From NCBI GenBank assembly GCA_947174225.1, contig CAMWIF010000122.1:1-7455 (forward strand): a DNA stretch of 7,455 nucleotides. The letters run 5' to 3'. The translations under genes were made by a program, and so were the position numbers. Positions 1 to 5,648 of this stretch are shown one piece after another; positions within the stretch are counted from its first letter, which is position 1; every line of letters begins with the position of its first letter. The notes below the pieces were generated by a model, which had not been told where the DNA came from, made no database searches, and saw only the letters and a program-made list of their open reading frames with translations. Source of the stretch: an uncultured Porphyromonadaceae bacterium. GTDB lineage: Bacteria; Bacteroidota; Bacteroidia; Bacteroidales; Muribaculaceae.

Positions 1-121
1 GTCCGATGTTGAGCCGGAACACCCTGCATCCCCTCTTCTCGGCACCACGGGCGGCGCCTACAAGTTTGCGGATAGGTGACGAGGGCATCTCATACCCACG
101 ATGCGATATTTCAGGTTTCAT
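1..121 (-). CDS. Class I/II PLP-dependent aminotransferase, N-terminal fragment (cut by window edge)
   Basis: Reading the minus strand from an ATG at 121 gives 40 codons that stay open to the window edge, beginning MKPEISHRGYEMPSSP and continuing IRKLVGAARGAEKRG and then VFRLNIG. The pattern MPxSPIRKL, followed by a basic helix and then hLNIG (usually followed by QPD), is typical of the N-terminus of fold-type I aspartate/aromatic aminotransferases, which move amino groups between amino acids and 2-oxo acids using pyridoxal phosphate. The PLP lysine and the rest of the catalytic domain lie outside the window, so substrate specificity cannot be judged. The last visible base (a C on the coding strand) is compatible with the expected glutamine codon. 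The gene is divergent from recA. A -7 box lies about 38 bases upstream of the start and no Shine-Dalgarno sequence is visible. The family call is fairly secure; any narrower name would be a guess. Confidence 0.8.
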   Translation of the reverse strand, partial: MKPEISHRGYEMPSSPIRKLVGAARGAEKRGCRVFRLNIG

Positions 122-158
122 TTTATACTTTTACTCTCTTTTTCTGTAATTGGATTTG

Positions 159-166
159 CAAAGTTA
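159..166 (-). promoter_or_regulatory. Putative promoter -7 box of the aminotransferase gene
   Basis: The minus strand reads TAACTTTG here, a full match to the Bacteroidetes primary-sigma -7 consensus TAnnTTTG. It is followed by CAA, so the 11-mer TAACTTTGCAA is identical to that in the recA promoter. No good TTTG is found 19-21 bases upstream; the nearest weak match is TCTG (184-187 on the plus strand) at 17 bases. If used, transcription would start about 30 bases before the ATG at 121. Confidence 0.5.
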
Positions 167-209
167 CAAAAAATTCCCCGATTCAGAATGATTTTAAATC
201 AGTTAGGCG

Positions 210-225
210 ATAATGTTAACATTAT
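210..225. promoter_or_regulatory. 16-bp perfect palindrome, possible operator
   Basis: ATAATGTT is followed directly by AACATTAT, a perfect dyad with the core TGTTAACA and no spacer. It lies about 44 bases upstream of the minus-strand -7 box and about 115 bases upstream of the recA -7 box. A dyad of this size suits a homodimeric regulator, but AT-rich DNA gives such dyads by chance now and then, and no regulator can be named from the sequence. Confidence 0.35.
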
Positions 226-229
226 TATA

Positions 230-270
230 GCCTCTCTGACTGCAAGTTTATTGCAGTCAGAGGCATTTTG
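230..270 (+). terminator. Terminator-like hairpin in the recA upstream region
   Basis: TCTGACTGCAA (235-245) pairs perfectly with TTGCAGTCAGA (251-261) around the 5-base loop GTTTA. The stem extends by GCC (230-232) with GGC (262-264) past a 2-base bulge. ATTTTGTT follows on the plus strand, giving the form of an intrinsic terminator. No plus-strand gene precedes it, so it would act only on a transcript starting within the intergenic region or reading in from beyond the left edge. A near match to a plus-strand -7 box, TGGATTTG, lies at 151-158. On the minus strand the tail is not T-rich. Confidence 0.5.
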
Positions 271-302
271 TTAAGAATATTTAATTGGCAGAACTGTAAA
301 TT

Positions 303-333
303 AGAGGTGAAAAAATTATGATTTTCACCCTCT
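303..333. repeat. Imperfect inverted repeat at the recA promoter
   Basis: AGAGGTGAAAA (303-313) and TTTTCACCCTCT (322-333) are complementary over eleven pairs with one unpaired C (330), around an 8-base loop. The repeat covers the position of the weak -33 element of the recA promoter (TATG at 317-320) and ends 8 bases before the -7 box. That placement fits an operator for a repressor or activator of recA. It has no T-rich tail on either strand, so it is unlikely to be a terminator. Confidence 0.4.
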
Positions 334-348
334 TATGTATTAACTTTG
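317..348 (+). promoter_or_regulatory. Putative recA promoter
   Basis: TAACTTTG (341-348) is a full match to the Bacteroidetes -7 consensus TAnnTTTG. Twenty bases upstream is TATG (317-320), a three-of-four match to the -33 consensus TTTG. Transcription would start near 355, giving a leader of about 115 bases before the recA ATG. The weak -33 box inside an inverted repeat suggests that activity may be controlled, but this is inference. Confidence 0.55.
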
Positions 349-471
349 CAATGTGAAAATAAAAGGGAAGCGATTCTGAGATTGCCTATCCACACAAAAT
401 GCCAAATTTCTGAAAAAAGGATAATGGCGTAACCCAAATTGAAAAATTAATTAAAAAAATACATATAAATT

Positions 472-1686
472 ATGGCAAAGAAAAAAGCAGCTCCCGCACA
501 GAATGTGGGCAGAATCAGTGATATGGATGCCAAGAAAAAGGCTCTTGAGATGGCTATGCAGCATCTTGAGAAGGACTATGGTACAGGCACAGTTATGCGT
601 CTCGGCGATGACGCGGTGCAGGATGTGGAGACAATCTCCACAGGCTCAATCGGACTCGACTTCGCATTGGGCGTGGGGGGTCTTCCTCGCGGACGAATCA
701 CCGAGATCTATGGTCCGGAGTCGTCAGGTAAGACCACACTGGCTATCCACGTGATAGCTGAGGCTCAGAAGCAGGGTGGCATATGTGCCATTGTGGATGC
801 CGAACACGCCTTCGATCGTTTCTATGCCGAGAAACTCGGTGTAGATGTCAACAACCTCTGGATTGCACAGCCCGACAACGGCGAACAGGCACTTGAGATA
901 GCCGAGCAGCTTATCAATTCCGGTGCTATCGACGTGCTTGTGGTTGACTCCGTGGCAGCCCTTACTCCCAAGGCTGAGATTGAGGGTGAGATGGGTGATA
1001 AGAACGTAGGTCTTCACGCTCGCCTTATGAGCCAGGCTATGCGCAAGCTCACCAGCTCCATAGCACGCACACGCACCTGCTGCATCTTCATCAACCAGAT
1101 ACGTGAGAAGATCGGCGTGATGTTCGGAAATCCTGAAACCACTACCGGCGGTAACGCGCTGAAATTCTACTCCTCAGTGCGTATAGAGATTCGCCCATCC
1201 TCATTCATCAAAGACGGCGACACCACAATAGGTCGTATAGCCAAGGTGAAGGTGGTGAAAAACAAGGTTGCTCCTCCATTTATGAAGGCTGAGTTCGAGC
1301 TTATGTTTGGCGAGGGTATCTCCAAGGCAGGTGAGATCATTGATATGGCGGTAGAGAACGGCATCATCAAGAAGAGCGGTGCCTGGTTCTCCTACAACGG
1401 CAACAAGCTCGGCCAGGGACGCGACGCGGTGAAGCGCGTAATCAAAGAGGACGCAGAGCTTTCGGCAGAGCTGGAGAAGAAGATTATGGAGACTCTGAAA
1501 GCAAAACGTGAGGAGTCGCGCAAGAAGAATCTCAACCCGTTTGCTCCCACCAAAGACAGTGTACGCACCACGGATGAAGATGACGAGCGTCAGACAGATG
1601 ACGACGACGATTTCGCAGCCGACGGCGAGGGGGGTGAGAACGACGACCTTTTCGGTGATGATTTCGACGTAGAAATCGAGGAATAA
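472..1686 (+). CDS. recA: RecA recombinase
   Basis: RecA coats single-stranded DNA in the cytoplasm, hydrolyses ATP and catalyses homologous pairing and strand exchange; in organisms with LexA-type repressors it also triggers their self-cleavage. The 404-residue product shows the small N-terminal helical domain (about 10-40), Walker A GPESSGKT (81-88), the catalytic glutamate in VDAEHAFD (E111), Walker B VLVVDS (155-160) and the DNA-binding loop 2 region after FINQIREKIG, including GNPETTTGGNALKF (219-232). A C-terminal domain follows to about residue 345. The protein is longer than the 353-residue E. coli RecA because of a basic stretch (KREESRKKN, 345-353) and then an acidic tail (366-404) with 21 Asp/Glu in 39 residues. 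The ATG gives the usual MAKKK start; there is no Shine-Dalgarno sequence, only A/T-rich DNA. It is a single-gene unit, closed by a strong hairpin and converging on der. Confidence 0.98.
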   Translation: MAKKKAAPAQNVGRISDMDAKKKALEMAMQHLEKDYGTGTVMRLGDDAVQDVETISTGSIGLDFALGVGGLPRGRITEIYGPESSGKTTLAIHVIAEAQKQGGICAIVDAEHAFDRFYAEKLGVDVNNLWIAQPDNGEQALEIAEQLINSGAIDVLVVDSVAALTPKAEIEGEMGDKNVGLHARLMSQAMRKLTSSIARTRTCCIFINQIREKIGVMFGNPETTTGGNALKFYSSVRIEIRPSSFIKDGDTTIGRIAKVKVVKNKVAPPFMKAEFELMFGEGISKAGEIIDMAVENGIIKKSGAWFSYNGNKLGQGRDAVKRVIKEDAELSAELEKKIMETLKAKREESRKKNLNPFAPTKDSVRTTDEDDERQTDDDDDFAADGEGGENDDLFGDDFDVEIEE

Positions 1687-1710
1687 ACACTTCAGAAGAG
1701 ATAGAAACGG

Positions 1711-1743
1711 AAACGACCCGCAGTTTGAGGCTGCGGGTCGTTT
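1711..1743. terminator. Bidirectional intrinsic terminator between recA and der
   Basis: AAACGACCCGCAG (1711-1723) pairs perfectly with CTGCGGGTCGTTT (1731-1743), a 13-bp GC-rich stem with a 7-base loop. On the plus strand it is followed by TTCATTTC, and on the minus strand by TCCGTTTCT. It begins 24 bases after the recA stop and lies about 60 bases beyond the der stop, so it can end transcripts arriving from both converging units. Confidence 0.9.
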
Positions 1744-1803
1744 TCATTTCTAAAGGTTTTATAATTCTCGCTTTTGCATATTCTACTTTTTCGTGATTTC
1801 TTT

Positions 1804-3120
1804 TTACTTATCACGCATAAAGATAGCGATCGGTGTGCCGGTGAAATCCCATTTCTCACGAATCTTATTCTCCAGGAATCGGCGATACGGGTCTTTCACC
1901 CATTGCGGCAGATTGCAGAAGAATACGAAGGTAGGAATTACGGCATCTTTCAGCATCGTGACATACTTGATCTTCACGAATTTTCCCTTATTGCTTGGGG
2001 GAGGAGTGATGGCTATCTGCTCAAGCATATAGGTGTTGAGCTGTGATGTCGGGATGACGCGACGACGATTGTTGTAGACCTCAATCGCTGTCTCCAGCAC
2101 CTTAAAGATACGCTGCTTAGTGAGAGCTGATGTGAATAGGATCGGGAAATCTGTGAAGGGGGCGAAACGGTCGCGAATAGCCTTCTCGAAATGCTTCTGT
2201 GCAGTGATTGACTTATCCTCAACAAGATCCCATTTATTCACACAGACTACAAGCCCCTTACGGTTGCGCTGTATGAGTCCGAATATATTTGCGTCCTGGC
2301 TCTCGATGCCACGTGTGGCGTCGATCATAAGTATGCAGACATCCGAGGCCTCAATGGCGCGGATGGAGCGGATCACACTGTAATATTCTATATCCTCATT
2401 TACCTTCTGTTTCTTACGGATGCCGGCGGTATCAACAAGATAGAAATCGAAACCGAACTTATTGTAACGGTGATAGATGGAATCGCGGGTAGTGCCGGCA
2501 ATGTCAGTCACGATGTGGCGTTCCTCACCGATAAAGGCATTGATAAGGGAAGATTTTCCGGCGTTAGGACGCCCCACTATGGCAAACTTAGCCACATTAT
2601 CTTCCGGCTTGTCGTCCTCCTTAGGTTCGGGCATATCGGCTATTATCTTGTCGAGAAGCTCACCTGTGCCGCTACCGTTGGCAGACGATACCTCTACGGG
2701 TTCGCCCAGACCAAGGGAATAGAATTCAGGGATATTGAAGCGGGCATCACCCTTGTCTTCCTTATTGGCTACAAGGATCACAGGTTTCTTTGAACGTCGG
2801 AGGATAGCCGCCACCTGATCGTCAAGGTCGGTGACACCGTTGGAAGCGTCAACCACGAAAAGGATCACATCCGCCTCCTCGATGGCTATCTGCACCTGCT
2901 TATTTATTTCCCCCTCAAAAACATCTTCGGAATTTACTACCCAACCGCCGGTATCGACGATTGAAAATTCCTGGCCACACCAATCGACCATGCCATATTG
3001 ACGGTCGCGTGTGGTGCCCGCAGTGTCGTCGACAATTGCCTTGCGGGACTGCGTCAAACGGTTGAAGAGTGTGGATTTACCCACATTCGGCCGCCCTACT
3101 ATTGCTACTAATCTACTCAT
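1804..3120 (-). CDS. der: Ribosome-assembly GTPase Der (EngA), double G-domain
   Basis: Der is an essential GTPase needed for assembly of the 50S ribosomal subunit. The 438-residue product has two tandem G domains followed by a KH-like C-terminal domain, the hallmark of the family. The first has GRPNVGKS (9-16), DTGG (56-59) and NKED (119-122). The second has GRPNAGKS (183-190), DTAG (230-233) and NKWD (295-298). The KH-like domain runs from about 355 to the end. I chose the ATG at 3120 (MSRLVAIVGRPN) because this N-terminus is standard; a TTG four codons upstream would only add a short unconserved stretch. The length is normal for the family. The gene follows era on the same strand after 65 bases and is last in the cluster, ending at the terminator shared with recA. 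No internal promoter was recognised in the gap. Confidence 0.97.
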   Translation of the reverse strand: MSRLVAIVGRPNVGKSTLFNRLTQSRKAIVDDTAGTTRDRQYGMVDWCGQEFSIVDTGGWVVNSEDVFEGEINKQVQIAIEEADVILFVVDASNGVTDLDDQVAAILRRSKKPVILVANKEDKGDARFNIPEFYSLGLGEPVEVSSANGSGTGELLDKIIADMPEPKEDDKPEDNVAKFAIVGRPNAGKSSLINAFIGEERHIVTDIAGTTRDSIYHRYNKFGFDFYLVDTAGIRKKQKVNEDIEYYSVIRSIRAIEASDVCILMIDATRGIESQDANIFGLIQRNRKGLVVCVNKWDLVEDKSITAQKHFEKAIRDRFAPFTDFPILFTSALTKQRIFKVLETAIEVYNNRRRVIPTSQLNTYMLEQIAITPPPSNKGKFVKIKYVTMLKDAVIPTFVFFCNLPQWVKDPYRRFLENKIREKWDFTGTPIAIFMRDK

Positions 3121-3185
3121 TGTCTTTTTCAATAATTGATGCGGAGCATCTGTTCTACCTCCGGGAAATCACTCCCTCGGGCCAT

Positions 3186-4112
3186 TTATTCAATATATCC
3201 GAATGCACGGAGTTTATTCTCACGGTTTCTCCAGTCTTTCTCAACCTTCACAAAGATTTCGAGGAATACCTTCTTACCGAAGAACTGCTCTATGTCCTGA
3301 CGGGCTTCGATGCCCACCTTCTTAATCTTCTCACCACCCTTGCCGATGATGATGCCTTTCTGGGAATCACGCTCCACATAGATTACTGACATGATGTGGA
3401 TGGCGTTCTCCTTCTCCTCAAACTTCTCCACAAGCACCTCGGTGCTGTAAGGTATCTCCTTATCGTAGTTGAGCAGTAGTTTCTCACGTATAATCTCAGT
3501 CACGAAGAAACGTGCCGGCTTGTCGGTCAACGCATCTTTTCCGAAGAAGGGAGGATTGACAGGCAGAAGCTCTACGATACGGTTCTTGAGATTATCTATA
3601 TTGAAGTGCTCGGTGGCGCTTGTAGGGAATATCTCGGCATTGGGAAGGCGTTTGTGCCATTGATCCACAAGTGCCTCAAGCTCACCGTCCCCCTTCAGGA
3701 GATCGATCTTATTGATTACGAGAAGCACGGGAACAGTTTCCTTAGCCACACGGTCAAGAAAATCCTTGTTCTTCTCCGGATCCTCCACCACGTCGGTGAC
3801 GTAAAGAAGGATGTCGGCATCAGTCAATGCACCTTCGGAGAACTCCAGCATCGACTCCTGAAGCTTATATTTGGGCTTAAGCACACCCGGAGTGTCGGAA
3901 TATACAATCTGATACTCGGGAGTATTCACAATACCCATAATACGGTGGCGTGTGGTCTGTGCCTTGGAGGTTATGATTGATATACGTTCGCCCACGAGAT
4001 CATTCATCAATGTAGACTTGCCTACATTAGGGTTGCCTACTATATTCACGAAGCCCGCCTTATGGGCAGCATTGGGTTCTTGGATCAGCGTCTCTTTTAT
4101 TTCTTCTTCCAT
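3186..4112 (-). CDS. era: GTPase Era, 30S subunit and 16S rRNA maturation
   Basis: Era is a GTP-binding protein that binds the 3' end of 16S rRNA through its KH domain and supports 30S assembly and maturation. The 308 residues show G1 GNPNVGKS (26-33), a G2 segment KAQTTRHRI (50-58), G3 DTPG (73-76), G4 NKID (134-137) and G5 SAT (165-167). The C-terminal KH domain has the RNA-binding loop GKGG (257-260) within GIIIGKGGEKIKK. The ATG at 4112 is the only ATG ahead of the P-loop; it gives an acidic extension of about 17 residues before the usual HKAGFVNIVG start, so the protein is somewhat longer at its N-terminus than many Era proteins. It is followed by der after 65 bases, a gap with only short weak hairpins. 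Upstream is a 270-base gap from fabH, so era-der may have its own promoter, though none was clear. Confidence 0.97.
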   Translation of the reverse strand: MEEEIKETLIQEPNAAHKAGFVNIVGNPNVGKSTLMNDLVGERISIITSKAQTTRHRIMGIVNTPEYQIVYSDTPGVLKPKYKLQESMLEFSEGALTDADILLYVTDVVEDPEKNKDFLDRVAKETVPVLLVINKIDLLKGDGELEALVDQWHKRLPNAEIFPTSATEHFNIDNLKNRIVELLPVNPPFFGKDALTDKPARFFVTEIIREKLLLNYDKEIPYSTEVLVEKFEEKENAIHIMSVIYVERDSQKGIIIGKGGEKIKKVGIEARQDIEQFFGKKVFLEIFVKVEKDWRNRENKLRAFGYIE

Positions 4113-4382
4113 AATTTGAATTTTGTTTTAATCGGAGGCCAGGGTTAAAGGCGTGCCTAACGGAACTTCGGCAACACAGGTCTCTATTGAATTAACGCAT
4201 AAGAGGGCACTAAGTTTAATCTCCTGTTTCAAATAGCTAAAAACACAGACTTATCAGGGGGCTACGACATAGCGGGGCTCCGCAATGACCGTGACGGCAC
4301 ATTGCGGAGCCCCGCTATTGATTGTCAGCCGCTTTAGCTTATAACGGCCTCACATATTACATAGCTCCTGCGGAGCGGAGTG
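4113..4382. other. Non-coding gap between fabH and era with several hairpins
   Basis: No convincing gene lies in these 270 bases, and any reading frame from an ATG is about 20 codons or shorter. Read in the direction of transcription (minus strand), it holds a short hairpin just after the fabH stop (GCTCC/GGAGC, plus-strand 4364-4376), a 19-bp perfect inverted repeat (4269-4318), and then an AT-rich leader before era. A partial match to a -7 box, TAAGTCTG on the minus strand (4246-4253), has no good -33 partner. The gap could hold a processing site, an attenuator, a small RNA or a weak era promoter; the sequence does not decide. Confidence 0.6.
4269..4318. repeat. Perfect 19-bp inverted repeat (palindromic element) between fabH and era
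   Basis: The arms ATAGCGGGGCTCCGCAATG (4269-4287) and its exact complement (4300-4318) surround a 12-base loop that can add a small CCG/CGG inner stem (4289-4291 with 4295-4297). The arms are GC-rich in AT-rich surroundings. No T-rich tail follows directly on either strand; on the minus strand the first T run comes about 25 bases later. It is therefore not a standard intrinsic terminator. It may be a repeated extragenic palindrome, an mRNA-stabilising or processing hairpin, or part of a small RNA. Confidence 0.8.
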
Positions 4383-5372
4383 TCATGAATCGAATGCCCA
4401 AATCAGATACATAGCTCCCCAAGTGAAGCCAGCTCCGAAGGCGGTAAGCATAATCTTGTCGCCTTTCTTCAGCTTATGCTTAAACTCGTCGAGACAAAGC
4501 GGGATTGAGGCGGCAGAGGTATTGCCATAGCGCTGTATGTTGATTAGCACCTTATCAGGACTGATGCCGGTGCGTCCGCCTACAGCCTCAATGATTCTGA
4601 GGTTTGCCTGATGAGGCACAAACCAGTCGACTTCCTCCACAGAGAGATCATTCTTCTTCATCACGGAGAGTGTGGAGTTGAGCATATCAGTGACGGCGTT
4701 CTTGTAGACTGCACGTCCCTCCTGATAGATATAATGCTCACGTGCCTTGACAGTCTCCACAGTGGCAGGTTTCACAGACCCACCCGCCTTCATAAGAAGG
4801 TGGGGAAGCCCCTCGCCGTCAACGTGGAATTCGCCGTCGATGACACCTACATTCTCCTCAGTAGGCTCGACAAGCACGGCAGCGGCAGCGTCGCCAAAGA
4901 GAGGACAAGTAGCCCGGTCCTGATAATCTGTCATACTTGACATCTTCTCGGCACAGACTATAATGACCTTCTTGTAAAGACCCGCTTCCACATATGCACG
5001 GGCTGCCTGCATCGAAACGATGAAACCGGCACAAGCAGCCTGGATGTCGTAGGAATAGGCATTCTTGAGCCCGGTCTCATACACGATCACCGAACCTGTG
5101 GAAGGGAAACGGTAATCGGGATTCGACGTGGCACAGATGAGGAGGTCTACCTCCTCACGCTTCACGCCGGTCTGCTCAAGCAGTTTCTCCACAGCCTTGA
5201 TGCCGAGGTAGCTTGAGCCTTTACCCTCCTCTTTAAGGATATGACGCTCCTTGATGCCGACGCGGGTGGTGATCCACTCGTCGTTGGTGTCGACCATCTT
5301 GGAGAGCATCTCGTTGTCGAGGATGTCTTCCGGCACGTAGGAAGCGATGCCGCTTATCTTGGCTCTACGCAT
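4383..5372 (-). CDS. fabH: Beta-ketoacyl-ACP synthase III (FabH)
   Basis: FabH starts type II fatty-acid synthesis in the cytoplasm by condensing an acyl-CoA (acetyl-CoA, or branched primers in some bacteria) with malonyl-ACP. The 329 residues are normal length for this thiolase-fold enzyme. The catalytic triad is visible: Cys114 in IQAACAGF, His254 in VPHQAN and Asn284 in RYGNTSAAS. Other family signatures are DEWITTRVGI (31-40), FGDAAAAVLVE (159-169) and the C-terminal AFGAGFTWGA (311-320). The ATG at 5372 gives the standard N-terminus (RAKISGIASYVPE). Primer preference (straight or branched) cannot be read from the sequence. It follows rpmF after only 9 bases, so the two are surely co-transcribed. 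Unlike the E. coli order rpmF-plsX-fabH, no plsX lies between them. A small hairpin follows the stop codon. Confidence 0.97.
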   Translation of the reverse strand: MRRAKISGIASYVPEDILDNEMLSKMVDTNDEWITTRVGIKERHILKEEGKGSSYLGIKAVEKLLEQTGVKREEVDLLICATSNPDYRFPSTGSVIVYETGLKNAYSYDIQAACAGFIVSMQAARAYVEAGLYKKVIIVCAEKMSSMTDYQDRATCPLFGDAAAAVLVEPTEENVGVIDGEFHVDGEGLPHLLMKAGGSVKPATVETVKAREHYIYQEGRAVYKNAVTDMLNSTLSVMKKNDLSVEEVDWFVPHQANLRIIEAVGGRTGISPDKVLINIQRYGNTSAASIPLCLDEFKHKLKKGDKIMLTAFGAGFTWGAMYLIWAFDS

Positions 5373-5381
5373 AATTTAGAT

Positions 5382-5564
5382 TTAGATGGCTGCCTTCTCG
5401 ATCACGAGTTTACCACGGTAGTAACCACATTCACCACACACGGTGTGATAGATGTGCCAAGCGCCGCAGTTGGGGCAGATAGCAAGAGTAGGGATAAGAG
5501 CTTTGTCGTGAGTGCGACGTTTCGCGGTTCTGGTGTGCGATTGTCTGCGTTTAGGATGTGCCAT
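5382..5564 (-). CDS. rpmF: 50S ribosomal protein L32, zinc-binding form
   Basis: L32 is a small basic protein of the large ribosomal subunit. The 60-residue product begins MAHPKRRQSHTRTAKRRTHD, matching the conserved basic N-terminus. It carries two CxxC pairs, Cys30/Cys33 (CPNC) and Cys43/Cys46 (CGEC), which would form a zinc ribbon; this is the zinc-containing (C+) version. A zinc-free paralogue, if present, would be elsewhere. It lies 84 bases after the DUF177 gene and 9 bases before fabH on the same strand. The DUF177-rpmF pairing is conserved across many bacteria. The gap upstream is AT-rich and shows no clear TAnnTTTG box, so it is probably read from the promoter ahead of the tRNA. Confidence 0.98.
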   Translation of the reverse strand: MAHPKRRQSHTRTAKRRTHDKALIPTLAICPNCGAWHIYHTVCGECGYYRGKLVIEKAAI

Positions 5565-5648
5565 TGTTCTATAGTTTTTTAATTGTTTTTAATTCCGGTT
5601 TATACGAATGTATAAAGTTTTATTATTGAATGTTTGGATATTCGTATC

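Larger units (their letters stand above)
122..471. other. Divergent intergenic control region between the aminotransferase gene and recA
   Basis: This 350-base AT-rich stretch has no convincing gene. It holds, from left to right, a minus-strand -7 box for the aminotransferase gene (159-166), a 16-bp perfect palindrome (210-225), a terminator-like hairpin with a T-rich tail on the plus strand (230-270), an imperfect inverted repeat (303-333) and a plus-strand promoter for recA (317-348). From about 352 to 471 lies a probable recA leader of some 115 bases, ending in an A-rich run without Shine-Dalgarno sequence, as is usual in Bacteroidetes. The only short reading frame noticed in the leader (ATG GCG TAA at 424) is too short to interpret. 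Confidence 0.7.

Noticed and set aside
1711..1743. Possible REP-like repeat between recA and der
   Set aside because: Its position between two converging genes, perfect stem and T-rich flanks on both strands fit a bidirectional terminator better.
3121..3132. TTG start for Der, four codons upstream of the ATG at 3120
   Set aside because: The ATG at 3120 gives the standard N-terminus directly before the first P-loop, and the extra four residues (with TTG read as Met) are not a known family feature.
3138..3150. Hairpin GATGC/GCATC in the era-der gap
   Set aside because: The stem is only 5 bp with no T-run directly after it, so it is not supported as a terminator.
4244..4309. Short frame running through the 19-bp palindrome (about 20 codons on each strand)
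   Set aside because: The frames exist only because the palindrome lacks stops; their peptides are tiny and composed mainly of the stem sequence, with no plausible start context.
5241..5582. Plus-strand open frame opposite fabH and rpmF, one of several long frames antisense to the real genes
   Set aside because: It overlaps well-identified conserved genes on the other strand and has no recognisable domain; it is a shadow frame.
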